Below, in pieces: positions 22,886 through 33,919 of a stretch of DNA of 64,000 bases. The notes under the pieces were generated by a model. That model had not been told where the DNA came from, did not search any database, and worked only from the letters and a program-made list of their open reading frames with translations. Every line of letters begins with the position of its first letter. Position 1 is the first letter of the stretch. Origin of the DNA: Amaurobius ferox (lineage: Eukaryota > Arthropoda > Arachnida > Araneae > Amaurobiidae); NCBI GenBank assembly GCA_951213105.1, contig OX578146.1, positions 57,500,569 to 57,564,568 on the forward strand, given 5' to 3'. A program made the translations under genes and the position numbers.

Positions 22886-23285
22886 TAAGATTTAAAAAAT
22901 GGATAAAGGAAGGATGGAAAAACTAACGGGCAATATGTTAAAAAGTCCTAAGGGGGGATTGTGTCCCCTTAAATCCCCTTTTTCAGCATGCTGCTAGGTC
23001 GCGGCATACTCCTGGTATGCAACAATTCATCTAGCGCTTCTCCAATGCATGTATCTCGAAAGAATAGACCTTGAATCTCAAACGATATCATACATATGCC
23101 TAATGTTATTCCAATGAGCAATAAGGAAGGATGACTCATCTATCCCTTCTAATATTCTAAATCAGTCAAATCTTATATACCACTATTCTCATACCCATAC
23201 ACCAAATCACACTGTTACAACTCATTCCTTCTTTCACATTGAGTGAAAGTAGTTATATACTACATATATATATATATACATTGCA
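22449..23285. other. Unassigned stretch with TA runs
   Basis: No gene recognised. A (TA)n run lies at 22856-22880 and a short one near 23262-23278. Confidence 0.4.
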
Positions 23286-23289
23286 TATA

Positions 23290-23348
23290 TATACATGGCA
23301 GCGCATGCGCACAAAACAGGTATGAGTAACGCCAACTACATTCTATAA
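23290..23348 (+). mobile_element. Small fragment of the 19.7-kb Tc1-like family
   Basis: 'gcagcgcatgcgcac', 'ggtatgagtaacgcca' and 'acattctataaa' match the 5' leader of the Tc1-like element at 19765-19815. Too short to classify further. Confidence 0.6.
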
Positions 23349-23441
23349 ATGGTTTTTCATGGCACCCATGCTCCGAAAAGTCGCCAAGGCACGGCAACAC
23401 TCAATAATCACTAAAATGCCTTTGAATTTGAGAGTGGATAA

Positions 23442-23476
23442 TATATATATATATATTATATGGAACAGAAGGGAGA

Positions 23477-23514
<38 letters not shown>
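23442..23514. repeat. (TA)n microsatellites
   Basis: Two TA-rich runs separated by about 30 bp. Confidence 0.9.
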
Positions 23515-23701
23515 GCTAAAGGAGATTTTTTCTGGGAATTTCGTAACAAAAATACAAATGCAGGTTCTATTTCTCAGGGATCCGCTATAATACGTTAAAA
23601 TGTTCTACTAGACTCAGATGTGCACCAAATGTCAGCTCTTTAGTACGTTGGGAAATATATTAGAAATGCCATAAAAGAAGTTGAAACAGACGGACAGATA
23701 C

Positions 23702-23860
23702 ACACCAATCATGCACCCGGCCGTCCAAATAGTTGCTCTTAGTCCTCTGGACGAGTCGGACGGTCTGGGTCTTCTACACCAATCATGCATGGCCACCCAT
23801 CAAAGTGCTCTTAGTCTTCGGATGAGCCGGATGGCCTGGGCTTTCGACACCAATCATGCA
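23702..23860 (+). mobile_element. Two tandem 5'-truncated SINE family 1 tails with three target copies
   Basis: ACACCAATCATGCA occurs at 23702-23715, 23776-23789 and 23847-23860. Between the copies lie two diverged SINE 3' segments (CGGCCGTCCAAATAGTTG...GGTCTGGGTCTTCT and a related one). The two tails share GCTCTTAGTC, which the family consensus lacks, so a local tandem duplication of one insertion is likelier than two independent insertions. Confidence 0.7.
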
Positions 23861-23869
23861 CAATGAGTA

Positions 23870-24560
23870 AAAAAAAGGTTTTTAATAAATAATTTGCGAA
23901 AATAACAAAAAAGGTTTACCTTTAAACAGCGGGACCAACATTTTATTTGGTCACACACATTTTTTCATTCGTAATTATCTTTATGTATTGAAAGAGTTGA
24001 TTTTCAATAAATATGAAAGCGATTCGTGTGCAAAATGCTAATTATATGATTTAATTCCAAATCATCACTATTTCAGGAGGTAAAAAAGTGACCAGGAAAA
24101 TTTTCAAAAATTTAAATAACTTTTTGACGTTTCTTTTGCATCGCCGCTAAGTTTGTCAAAATTTCATTTTATTTTAGCCTGATAGGTCATTAGTCAATTC
24201 AATTAATGGCAGTCATTTGGATAACAGTTAATAATAAATAATCTTAAAAATTTAATATTTATCACCCCTCATGAGCACTAACAATATAAATTGAAATAAT
24301 GTTCCAACAATTAATGTGTATCGATAATATTCTGTTGAAATATTTTATATAAAAAATTGTTTTGCTTAACAGTTGTTCAGAAATATAGTGATTTTGTTCT
24401 AGAAATCTGCACCCAAATAGAGGGCACAGCCAGTAAAAAGCAAAAAAATCTTAAAATACGTAATTTCACATAATTAAATAAGCAAGTTGTTACGAGAATA
24501 CGCTGAAGGGGCGTGTTTTGTTTATGAGAATACACATTTTTGCATATGTGGCTCGTTGCT
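23870..24560. other. Unassigned AT-rich stretch
   Basis: No gene recognised. Confidence 0.4.
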
Positions 24561-24569
24561 AAAATGAAG

Positions 24570-24590
24570 TTGAAAACCACTAGTGTAACA
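24570..24590. other. Possible hAT-like terminus
   Basis: 'gttgaaaaccactag' is the reverse of the TAGTGGTTTTCAAC-type end of some hAT elements. No matching second end was found. Confidence 0.25.
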
Positions 24591-24669
24591 GGTAAATCAA
24601 GTCTATTTAAAAGCAATGGCTTTTATTTATGGAATTTTCACACAAAATGACTTCAAATTATCAGTTTCC

Positions 24670-25090
24670 ATCTAAACTCGAAATTCTCCGTTAGTAGGTT
24701 AAAAAAATCGAGTAAAAATCGTAATTTTAAAAATTCTTTTAAATTTATATTTAGTGTTGAATCCGTACTAAAACCGCTTTATTTTTGCGTATTTTCTGTG
24801 CATCTATATTCTGCGCCAACGCAATTACAATATTTTTTACTTTAAATGATCATCAAACTTTGATTATTTCTACAACGAAACCTAATTTTAATGGACGCAC
24901 AATGTAAACAAATGATTGTAAGATGAGTTGTATAAGAATTGATGAATTTCTTTCACTCAAAATTATTTAACTCTGGAGTCTAGAATAAAAGTGTATGAAT
25001 GAAATATTCACTGCTTTTACATAAAGAGCATTGATTGTGCATTGTTTAATAATTCCAGCATTTCAGAGTCCCTGATTCACGGAAGATACT
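24670..25090 (+). mobile_element. Fragment of Helentron-like family B
   Basis: Matches internal parts of the family B copies (near 38630-38900 and 60530-60740): 'taaaaccgctttatttttgc', 'gattatttctacaacgaaac', 'gatgagttgtataagaattg'. Ends are missing. Confidence 0.6.
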
Positions 25091-25099
25091 TGAAGTTCT

Positions 25100-25925
25100 G
25101 AGTTAGTGTTCTTGGAGTATATTTCGCCCACTTTCATTTCGCACCTAGCTGGTCACCACAGTAACACAACATCAACGAGCGAGTGGTGACTCCTCATTTA
25201 CTAGTTTACAACAGAAGGTCAACGCTTCTGTAGCTGCTGTTGAATTTGGTATTTCTTTCTTTCTTCGCTAGGCTCACTACTTTGGCAATTTTCTTGTCAA
25301 ATACTGGACTTCTTCAGTGGTAGCATTTTGCTGTCTTTACTGAAGTTCCCTCTCCCGTGTTATACCCAAGACGCGTTTCGAATTTTGATCGGAGCACGGG
25401 TCGGCACCTCCAGGTAACGTACGGATCCGCCCACTTTGTTAGAATTTGTTTTTCGTGTGCCCGGCGTTGAACTTGACTTCATCTTCTCTCCTCCTCTCTG
25501 TCTTGGCGGTTCTATCCCGTCTCCCGTATCGATTTGCCTTTAGTCGCTTCCACAGACAGGGGCCTTAGGCTCCTCCTCCGCCGAGATGTAGCCCGTCCCC
25601 TCGCTCCATGAGACCTAAGTTATTAGCTTAGTATTCTCGCCCTAAGTTCTCTCCCGGCAACTCTGCCATTTTCAACTCACGGAGCCGACTTCTGGACGAC
25701 ATCGCTGATATCTGGCCCGCATCTTTTCGTACCTGACGTGCTTCTCGAATACCTGTGCCACAAGGCCATGTAATTGGAAATCGTGCTCCATCTTGTTGAT
25801 TGAGAACTTGATTAAGCAACCTTGCTGATTATTTGACTGAACAATGCATCCACATCCGAAATAAGTCGTCAGTTTGAACCTATTGATGCCTATAACGATT
25901 TTTTTTGGCGCTAATTGAGAATTGA
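25100..25925 (-). other. GC-rich block, possible LTR-retrotransposon end
   Basis: Clearly richer in GC than its surroundings. Minus-strand frames of 60-90 codons (25628-25932) end just before a purine-rich stretch (ggcggaggaggagcc, minus strand, near 25585), which could be a polypurine tract next to an LTR. No RT, integrase or paired LTR is visible. A host promoter/CpG region cannot be excluded. Confidence 0.25.
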
Positions 25926-26154
25926 ACAACATGCAGACTGAAAGACCTGATAAACCGAAGTGATAGATGAACTAATGACTTTGTGAAACAATTCGATATA
26001 TAATTAGCATGATAATTATTAATTACTGACAAACAGCGAATTTAGAGTTGATTTGCACATTAGTAGCAAGAAGCGAATACGTCACCAGTTACGAACCCCC
26101 ACTTTACATTGGGAAATGCAAATAATAAGAACGCGTGGCACGAGATAAAATTAC

Positions 26155-26495
26155 ACATCCACTACCAGCGGTTAGTACTTGGGTGGGTGACCACCTGGGA
26201 ACGTCGCGTGTTGTTGGCTCTTTTCGGGCGCGGCAGCCCAGTGGTTAGCGCGCGATTCTCGCCGCTACCAGAACTGCCGCCGTGTTCATGCGGAGTACGA
26301 TCACGTTAAACATGTGGGTCCGTAAGTCCTTCCGAGAGGTTGGTGGTAGGGGAAGGAGGGTACGGTCCCTGTGGATGCCTCCCCCACTGGGTTCCGGTCT
26401 AAATTGGGTGGCACTTCCCGGCCGTCCAAACAGTTACCTTACACCTTTCTGGTAGGTCGGACGGTCTGGGTCTCAACAACAACATCCACCACCAG
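26155..26495 (+). mobile_element. Composite 5S rRNA-tRNA SINE, 5'-truncated copy, with TSD
   Basis: The target duplication ACATCCAC(T/C)ACCAG lies at 26155-26168 and 26482-26495. The insert starts inside 5S rRNA (CGGTTAGTACTTGGGTGGGT, GACCACCTGGGAACG, CGCGTGTTGTTGGC; 26169-26219). It passes through a T-run (CTCTTTTCGGG) into the SINE family 1 head (GGCGCGGCAGCCCAGTGG) and body, and ends in (CAA)n. The duplication brackets 5S plus tRNA parts together, so they moved as one RNA. The tRNA B box is largely deleted (only CGATTC remains). Confidence 0.88.
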
Positions 26496-26499
26496 TAAC

Positions 26500-26788
26500 T
26501 TAGTGAATAAAGAACTGGAAGATGTCAGTCTCCAAGGAGAGTTGGAATGAAAACTTGTAGATTAATTCAAGAAGCATGGAGATTTGACGAGGATCGTGGA
26601 CATCCCACCACTCTGGGATTGAAGTTCTGGAGCGCCTGGCCTAACTTGGCCGAATCTCCGAGCTGTAGTTGTATATCTTGTACTCTGAAATGAAATTACA
26701 TAAAATGTCCATAGAAGGGGGATGTAATTGATAAAAGATGAAAAGGTAGAAAAGTGAGATGTGTTCACCAAATAAGAGGGGGACACTT

Positions 26789-26819
<31 letters not shown>

Positions 26820-27155
26820 AAGGTTATCGATTGGATCTTGTTGCAATTCAGAAAAAGATCATAGGATTATCTTTTAAATTTCATTTGAATTTCAGAAGAG
26901 GAGGTTTCATTACTTTGAAAGAGAGAATTTGGAAGATTTTGATTGGCTTAGAGTTATGTTAGTATAGTAGAGGCTCTGGACCAATTCCTAAACTTCCATT
27001 GGTGCGGATCATATTCGGGGAGATTGCATATCTCGGGATGTTGTATAAATTTTGAAAAAAATTTGTTTCGTTTTTTGCTATTTGAGTGTTTATTTTAGTT
27101 ATCCCGAAGTCTAGATGGATGAAATAGGATATAGGATTATGAAATATGATATAGG
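26500..27155. other. Unassigned stretch with a (TA)n run
   Basis: Contains (TA)n at 26795-26818 and short minus-strand coding-like frames (26560-26690). No family recognised. The right end leads into a non-LTR element fragment. Confidence 0.35.
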
Positions 27156-27159
27156 ATGG

Positions 27160-27600
27160 ATAGGATTATGAAAATGTTGTTAATTGGAAGGTTTCAGATG
27201 ATATATCCCTGTCTGACCATCAATTAATTTCTTTTTCTGTTAAAGGTCCTGTAAAACCTGCAGCTGATAAGGGTAGGAACCCTAGAAGTACTAATTGGGG
27301 TTCCTACAAAGATGATCTCGGGGTGAGGTTAGCTAGCCACAATGGTGAGTATTCTTCTTCTGAAAAATTGGATTTGGCTGTTGACTCCTTGTAACAGGCC
27401 ATTATCCAGACCTTTCATAGCAACTGCAGAACCACAATTGCTGACTCCCCAAGGATTGTTCCTTGGTGGTCTAATGAGCTCAGCCGGTTGCGTGGGAAAT
27501 GCAGGAAGCTCTTCAATAGAGCTAAGAAGAATGGTGAATGGCAGGTTTATAAATCTGCTCTTACCTCTTATAATAAAGCAGCCAGGCACATTTTCATTGT
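27160..27600 (+). pseudogene. Non-LTR retrotransposon fragment (endonuclease end and linker)
   Basis: Plus-strand reading gives NWKVSDDISLSDHQLISF, in which SDH matches the C-terminal catalytic motif of APE-type endonucleases of LINE elements. It is followed by NWGSYKDDL, WWSNELSRLRGKCRKLFNRA and YKSALTSYNKAAR, the usual region between endonuclease and reverse transcriptase (Jockey/I/R1-like). There is one in-frame TAA near 27394. The reverse transcriptase is absent; the sequence changes character at about 27590. Confidence 0.75.
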
Positions 27601-27772
27601 CAAAGTCCTGCATGCGTTTTTCCAGCTCATCATCAGAGATTAGAGGGTTTGCATGAAGTGTAACATCAGAACCAGAAGCAATTTCTAGATCATTAAGTAT
27701 AGAAACTACAAAAGCGTAAATTTTGAATAAAATAGAAAGTGAAAAGTAGTACCATAATATGAAAAATGACAA
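27590..27772 (-). other. Unrecognised coding-like segment
   Basis: The minus strand encodes EIASGSDVTLHANPLISDD and ELEKRMQDFDNEN, an acidic, soluble-looking stretch preceded by CTTAATGATCTAG (possible acceptor-like AG). It could be an exon of an unknown gene or part of a transposon ORF. The frame runs on into the antisense of the non-LTR fragment, so its left limit is unclear. Confidence 0.25.
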
Positions 27773-28130
27773 AGGCGTGCCTAGAGGTGAACGGTATTGG
27801 GCTGTATAAATATGAAGAGTTCATGAGGTCAGGGGGATCATGGACATTAACTGCCCTAGTAATTTGTTTAAGCAGAATAGTGGTCGATGACTGCGAAACT
27901 GAATAAAGGCAGAATTAATTATACATATAAACAGTACTGCAATATTTTCCGGAAAGGTTAAACGTATATATGTAAGTAATTGCCCTGGAAAAAACTGAAA
28001 ATAATGCCAGCCGGACAAAAGTCATCCACTCAACTACAGACCGGAGAAAATGAATACTGAAAAAGGGGAAAGAAATGCACAAAACACAAATGATATTCCA
28101 CAATTTAGCGGCTCACCGCTGTGGAGTAAG
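27773..28130. other. Unassigned gap
   Basis: No gene or repeat recognised. Confidence 0.4.
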
Positions 28131-28402
28131 CCAAAAATCGGTCTTGGACTCAGAAAATAATTTCAAGCTTTCAAGACAGCATCTCAGATAATCAGGACTC
28201 TAATTAAGAGAGAGAGCTATCCTAAAAAAAACCACGTAAATTAAAAGATCAACCGATACGGAAGCAACCTGCCAAATTCTTGATATTCAAGAGTAGGAAC
28301 ACTCACTAGTTTTAGCTGATAAGACAAGATCTAAATTAGATCTAACAAACAGACTCTTCACCACTGGATGTAACCTTGTGACCCCACCTACCAAAGGGAT
28401 AC

Positions 28403-28791
28403 ACCCCTTACTTCATTTACCTTACATCTTTCTGGTAGGTCGCACGGTCTGGGTCTCAACAACAACAACAACAACAACACCCCTTACTTCAGGGGCGCGG
28501 TAGCCCATTGGTTAGCGCGCTGGAGTTGCACTCGGTAGGCCCGGTTCGATTCCTGCCACTGCCAAAACTGCCGCCGTGTTCATGCGGAGTACGATCACGT
28601 TAAACATGTGGGTCCGAAAGTCCTTCCGAGAGGTTGGTGGTAGGGGAAGGAGGGTACGGTCCCTGTGAATGCCTCCCCTACTGGGTTCCTGTCTGAATTG
28701 GGTGGCACTTCCCGACCGTCCAAACAGTTACCTTACACCTTTCTGGTAGGTCGGACAGTCTGGGTTTCAACAACAACAACCCCTTACTTCA
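28403..28791 (+). mobile_element. Two SINE family 1 insertions sharing one target, three TSD copies
   Basis: ACCCCTTACTTCA is present at 28403-28415, 28489-28501 and 28779-28791. The first interval (28416-28488) is a 5'-truncated SINE tail ending in (AAC)n. The second (28502-28778) is a full tRNA-type SINE with box A-like TAGCCCATTGGTTAGCGCGC, box B GGTTCGATTCC and a (CAA)n tail, and no 5S module. The host sequence reads through on both sides into the R2-like remnant. Confidence 0.85.
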
Positions 28792-28799
28792 GAGAAGAG

Positions 28800-30060
28800 G
28801 AATTAACAGTGTGGAGGAAACGCAAGATGAAAATAAAAACGAAGCTAACCCAGGAATCGAGGGCAGTATCATTACGACTATTACCCTGCAACCAAACTCA
28901 ACCGAAGTACAAGAAAATACTGAAAATCCGCTATGCCCCACCTCCAAAGCGGGCGCTGTACAATCCTCTATCCCAAAACTGCAGCCTTATGACCGTAATG
29001 AAGTAATCAATCGCATGCACCGAAAACAGAATGGAAACCTTCGACTGAAAGGAAAAAAACAATACAAGCGAAAATTTAATCGAGAAAAGAGCAGAAACTG
29101 AGCTGAATAACTGTAACGAAAATGATAAGAAAAGCAACTGGTACTTTACATTTGAAGAGGACGCTGAAAATAATAAAGAGGTCAACTTCATAACGAAAAA
29201 TACACATTGCTCCTGAAAAGAGGCGATCAAGAATACGATGAACGTTGCGATTAATTCAGTACTGAAAATTAGGACTTCAGAAGAATGTGCTCCGAGCGAA
29301 GGCATTAAAAACTACACAAGTCAGCTGGAAAATAAATCAGCGATATTAGATTTCACCATGGACACAAGAGACATTGATGAAAATATTTCAACTCCTCTTG
29401 TAAACAAAAAGGCGAAGAGAACGGATAAACTAAAATACCGTGAATGGACGAAAATTAAGAAATGTGGAATGTTCGGCTAAAAAAGAAAGGGAAAAATCCA
29501 CGCTATTAAAAGAAACCCAAGAACGAAGTTGAACAAACTCTCCGGTGGGGAGAGATGCTCCGTTGTCCCAGCTCGTGCTGGGGATCACACTTTTTCCCGG
29601 CCGTGCAGCAATTCCCTTTACGCTCTTTGTTGGCAAGGGGCACGGTCTGGGTCGTGGGTCGTAGAAACTCTCCCCTCCGAACACGAAACTGGCGTTCAAC
29701 ATTTACGGAACGGGAGACATGAAACTCAGACAGAAGAGGTGAAACAAGCCATGATAAAGTACCCGGATATCTGATTGAACTGCCAACTACGATACGGGAC
29801 TCAAGCCATCCGAGAGTGGAAAGCGAAGAACATGATATGTCGTCCACAAATATGACTTCATATGTAGCAGTATTTCCAGATGAATGCAATTCGAACTCAA
29901 GCGATGAATTGCTAATTGATCTTGGAATTGACGAAACGGAAAATATGTCAATATCGGATCAGACTAGGTGGAGTGAAGAGAACAAAAACAAGGCCAATGA
30001 ATCAATAAAGCCTCCTCAAAGATCCCCCATCCGTGATGATGAAAGAATTGTGATTTAAGA
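28800..30060 (+). pseudogene. N-terminal region of the R2-like ORF, broken
   Basis: Successive open pieces (28811-29101, 29238-29480, 29816-30058) are acidic and rich in Asn, Ser, Glu and Lys. They are separated by stops and by a SINE-tail-like insert near 29530-29670 (CCCGGCCGTGCAGC...CACGGTCTGGGTCG). No C2H2 or Myb finger, usual in R2 N termini, could be read. The assignment rests on strand, composition and position upstream of the RT. Confidence 0.4.
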
Positions 30061-30789
30061 GGCAGAAAATTCAATAACGAAAAATCCTACAGCAATAAAT
30101 ATAGGAAAAGAGTCAGAACTCTCCACAAGAAACAATCAATTGGGATACTACCATGGATAGACCCACGATTTTATGTGCAAAGAGCATGAAAGAGGAAAGT
30201 GATCCCCACAAAGATTAATCCAAGCAGCCCCACACACAAACTTCCGCCCAAACAAGCTGAAACACTAAACGAGGAAAATGGTGAAATGAAAACTCTAACT
30301 GAAATGAAATCATCGTATGCGACCCGAAGAGTCCAAAACTGACTAGAACAAAGAAATATGGAGACGTTCCTCACAGCAACCCGTACGATGCTAGGAGGCA
30401 ACCGATTGATGCTAATGTGACAGTCGTCGAAAGTCTGCACAATGCACCCACAGGGGCCAACAAAGGAGAAAAACGAAATATCAATTGATAATAACATAAA
30501 ATAAAGAAAGACAATAACGAGTAGGAGTAGAAACTCTTCAACACTAACTTGAAGAGATGTCCGGTCAAGGACACAATACAAAATGGGATCCTCCACTATG
30601 TGTTCCCCTCCCCGAAGACGAAGTTGTGCACCCAAATAGGATGCACATACAAATTTTGGACCGAATCATGGCTAAATAATTAAGCTGCGCTGATAAATCA
30701 TCTGTGGAGATTCCACAAAATTGAAATAAGTGAAGAAAACACAGTAAGATGGCGCCTCTTCTGTTCGGATAAACATCAATATCCATAGC

Positions 30790-32890
30790 TGTTTAACGTG
30801 TTTGGAGGGATACCAAACTAAGACGAAGGCACCTGCAGTGACCATCCCAGCATCTGAAGCAAAAATAATGGAGAGATACAAGCGCACCAAGCTCCGGATC
30901 ACCGGACACACAGTAAAATAGTTTTGGAGATAATAAAAAGAATGTTGTGCTCCCAAGGGACAAGAGCCGGGATCTGGGAGGTGATGATAAAGCATCCAAC
31001 AGCATGGCATCGTTTACTAGTAGCTATAATGAGGAATTCTAAGCCCTCCTAGCAAGACCAATAATACTCACAAGAGCCAGCCCGATACCGGAGACATACA
31101 TCCAGGATGCCAGATTCATTATAATAATGGGACTCAACATTGAAGCGAGTAAAAAGTCTGATACAAATCACGCAACATGACGTAATGGCACAACTGAAGA
31201 ACCTAAGTCACCCTGTGACTCAAACTTTGTCGCTGCACATCGCGTTACAAGACTGGGAGAGGGCACAAGACCTGAGGATGAAATTTTATCTAGAAAATTA
31301 CATGACCTACTCAACCGAACAAGGACTCATGGAGCATGTTCTGATAGTAAGAGGAGTACAATAATGATGCCCACTTAGCGGGCTGCTTTTTAACAGTTGT
31401 CTTGACCCAATCCTGAGAAAGATACATGGATAAATGGTAGAATACGTCATACTTGCATATGCCGATGACGTCATCGTAATTGGGAAGGACCAGAACGAGC
31501 TGCAGGATCGAATCGACGTATTCTGCGGGGAAGTGGAGAAGATAGGTCTCAAGATGAACCCAGGCCAGAGCTTCTCGATCCACGTATCCGGAAGAAAGCC
31601 GACTGGCACGAAAAAAAACCAAATTTTACATTAATGAAGATGAAATCCATGCCTTGAAAGATGGAAGGCCTGTCCGGTTTCTGGGAAAACCAATCGGGTA
31701 CTGCCTCCCCAAACCACGTAGTGCATTTGAAGGCTTCAAAGGCCGCGCAAAGATATACTGGCATCCAACCTTGTGCAATGGAAAAGGATCAATGCCCTAA
31801 AAATATTCTTCTACCCTGGCCTGACGTACGCCATGAGGACGGGACAGCTTTCGAAGTCAACCTGTAAGAAGCTTGACGATTATGTAAAATCACACGAAAA
31901 ACCCTTTACTTACCAAATGAATCGATGATAGCCTACTTATATGGAGAACCTGCACAGGGAATCCTGGGAGTCCAATTAGCCGCTGAAGACTCTGACATCG
32001 CATACATTGACTAAACCTTCATGCTGTTGGACTCAGCAGATTAACACGTCCAAGCAATTGCATGGGCAAAACTAAAAGCCGTCGTCAGCATATGCATACA
32101 GAAGAGCACTCCCACCAATTTCGAGATTCAAGAGTACCTGTCTGGTAAACAACTCTAGAAATTCGGACCAACCGAAACAATTTGGTCATGCGCTAGACAA
32201 GCCTTTGCCAGACTGGGAATAAAATGGAAGATAGACTCTTACAGAAATATCAAAATCTCGCATGGGAAAATACTAACAATAAAAGAAGACGGACCTTCAA
32301 AAGTATCAGGTCTTGGAAGAAGAAAGAACGTTCGACCCAAATCCTCGCTGTTCCCTACCAAGGCAACTGCTTCCGTGCATATCTTCCTAGAAAGCCAGCT
32401 TCCACTTCGTTGCGGATGGGAACTTCACACAGTTTGCCGACTGGAGATTTATCCACAAGGCGAAACTGTGTGTCCACCCTTCAAGGCATACAGGAGGAAT
32501 GTGTCGCCGGACGGGAATAGGTGCCGAAAATGTCATGAGCACCTAGAGACACTGCGCAAATGAAATCTGCCACTGCAAAACCAACATGGGATGGGTCAGG
32601 CAGAGACAAGACGTTCTACTCAGCAGAGTGATTGTGGCGGCCAAGGTCAGAGGGCTGATATTATCAGTAAATCATACAGCTGACGAAATAAGGATGAGAC
32701 CCGGCGTTGTCCTCAGGAAAGACTCCTCAATATTGATCATCGATACTACGTTCGCGTTTGAAAATGGAACTGACGCCTTCAAAATAGCCCGAAAGAGAAA
32801 GGAAGAAAAATATGAAAACATTTGAAAATTTTTCTGTGAACAAGACTTTGATGACATCAGAGTTGAAGCAATAGTAATGGGACCTCTTGG
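30790..32890 (+). pseudogene. R2-like reverse transcriptase, CCHC and restriction-like endonuclease, broken
   Basis: Near 31370-31410 a frame gives PLSGLLFNSCLDPIL (RT motif with the product-release loop). At 31458-31472 lies the catalytic AYADDVIVIG, then IGLKMNPG, then (31660-31700, other frame) GRPVRFLGKPIGY, and a thumb-like stretch to about 32220. CRKCHEHLETL...CHCKTNMG (about 32518-32590) is a zinc-knuckle remnant. The endonuclease follows: SRVIVAAKVRGLILSV, RPGVVL, ILIIDTTFAFENG, and ARKRKEEKYENI ending at 32825. The family normally has RPD at the first catalytic position; here it is RPG, so the nuclease is dead besides the many stops and frameshifts. Confidence 0.7.
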
Positions 32891-33919
32891 CTCTACGGAC
32901 ATGACCGGATCATGCTCAGGGTGTGTTCCCGGAAGTATTTGAAACTACTGCGAAAACTTGCAGTAGGTGATGCAATTCATAATAGCCGGGACCACTATGT
33001 TGAGTTTATGTCCGGGAAGAAGCAAGTCCCAGGTGGAGACGGGAGGAACTGGAATTTCTATGCCGTCAACTGAACCTCGGAACTTAATAACGAATTCGAA
33101 CTAGGATACTGGACGTGGAAAAAGAAATTTTCGAAGAAGTTAACAACGAGATAACTGAGTCAGATGAAGACCCGCTCACTGGTACACATAATCTCAGCCA
33201 ACGACTTAATGATCGACCAACGAATAACACATGATCATCAAGAACTAACCACCACACAAACCGTTAAAATGAAAAACGCTGAAATGAATAAGCAAAGCAA
33301 ATGCACAATGTGGTTCAAAGCAACTAAATAGAGAAACTAACTACAAGTACTCCAAACCCAAGTACTCCGTACCCATAGGTCTCACAGAACAATCAAAAAT
33401 ACAAATCAAAATTTAGAACTCGAAAAAGAGGTTGCGGACTTATTATGGGTATGCAGAAGTTCGGAGACCGTCACACCTCTGACAGCACAAGAATGTACGT
33501 CCATGGAAAACACAAACTAAACTTCATCAGAGTCCTCAACCTGATTGAGATAGTAGAACCGTCAGCTGCACCACACCAAATTGAAAGGTTCCAGTTCGAC
33601 GTAGGATTCGATGCACCAGCACAATTCCTGTTCCCGGGGGCGAGTAATTCACCAAAAATGCAGGCTCCGTCACTGGGGATAATAAGCATTGACAACAACA
33701 AAGTGCTTCAGGAGTCCAACCACATCAAAACAACCAATAACCTGAACTTTGCCGGAATATTCAGGAAGAGCAGCAATGCAAGTGAAAAAACAAATAACAC
33801 ATACTCAGAAGAAGTTACCAAGAGTTGTGAAAATCTAAACTCCCCCAGCTTGGTTAACTCACTAAACCAAAAGGGAGCAATACCGGAGGCGACCAAGAAT
33901 GGTGGTTATATGAGCTGCG

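Larger units (their letters stand above)
28140..33240 (+). mobile_element. Decayed R2-superfamily non-LTR retrotransposon
   Basis: Plus-strand, A-rich sense sequence with collinear coding remnants: an N-terminal region (28800-30060 with acidic, Asn/Ser-rich segments), an RT region (about 30800-31900), a CCHC knuckle (about 32510-32580) and a restriction-like endonuclease (about 32600-32825). The order RT, zinc knuckle, C-terminal endonuclease is that of R2-type elements. It is interrupted by SINE insertions at 28403-28791. Ends are not defined; no 28S rDNA flank was seen. Confidence 0.6.

Noticed and set aside
25628..25932. Host gene in the GC-rich block
   Set aside because: Only short overlapping minus-strand frames; a nearby purine tract suggests a retroelement end, but evidence is too thin for either.
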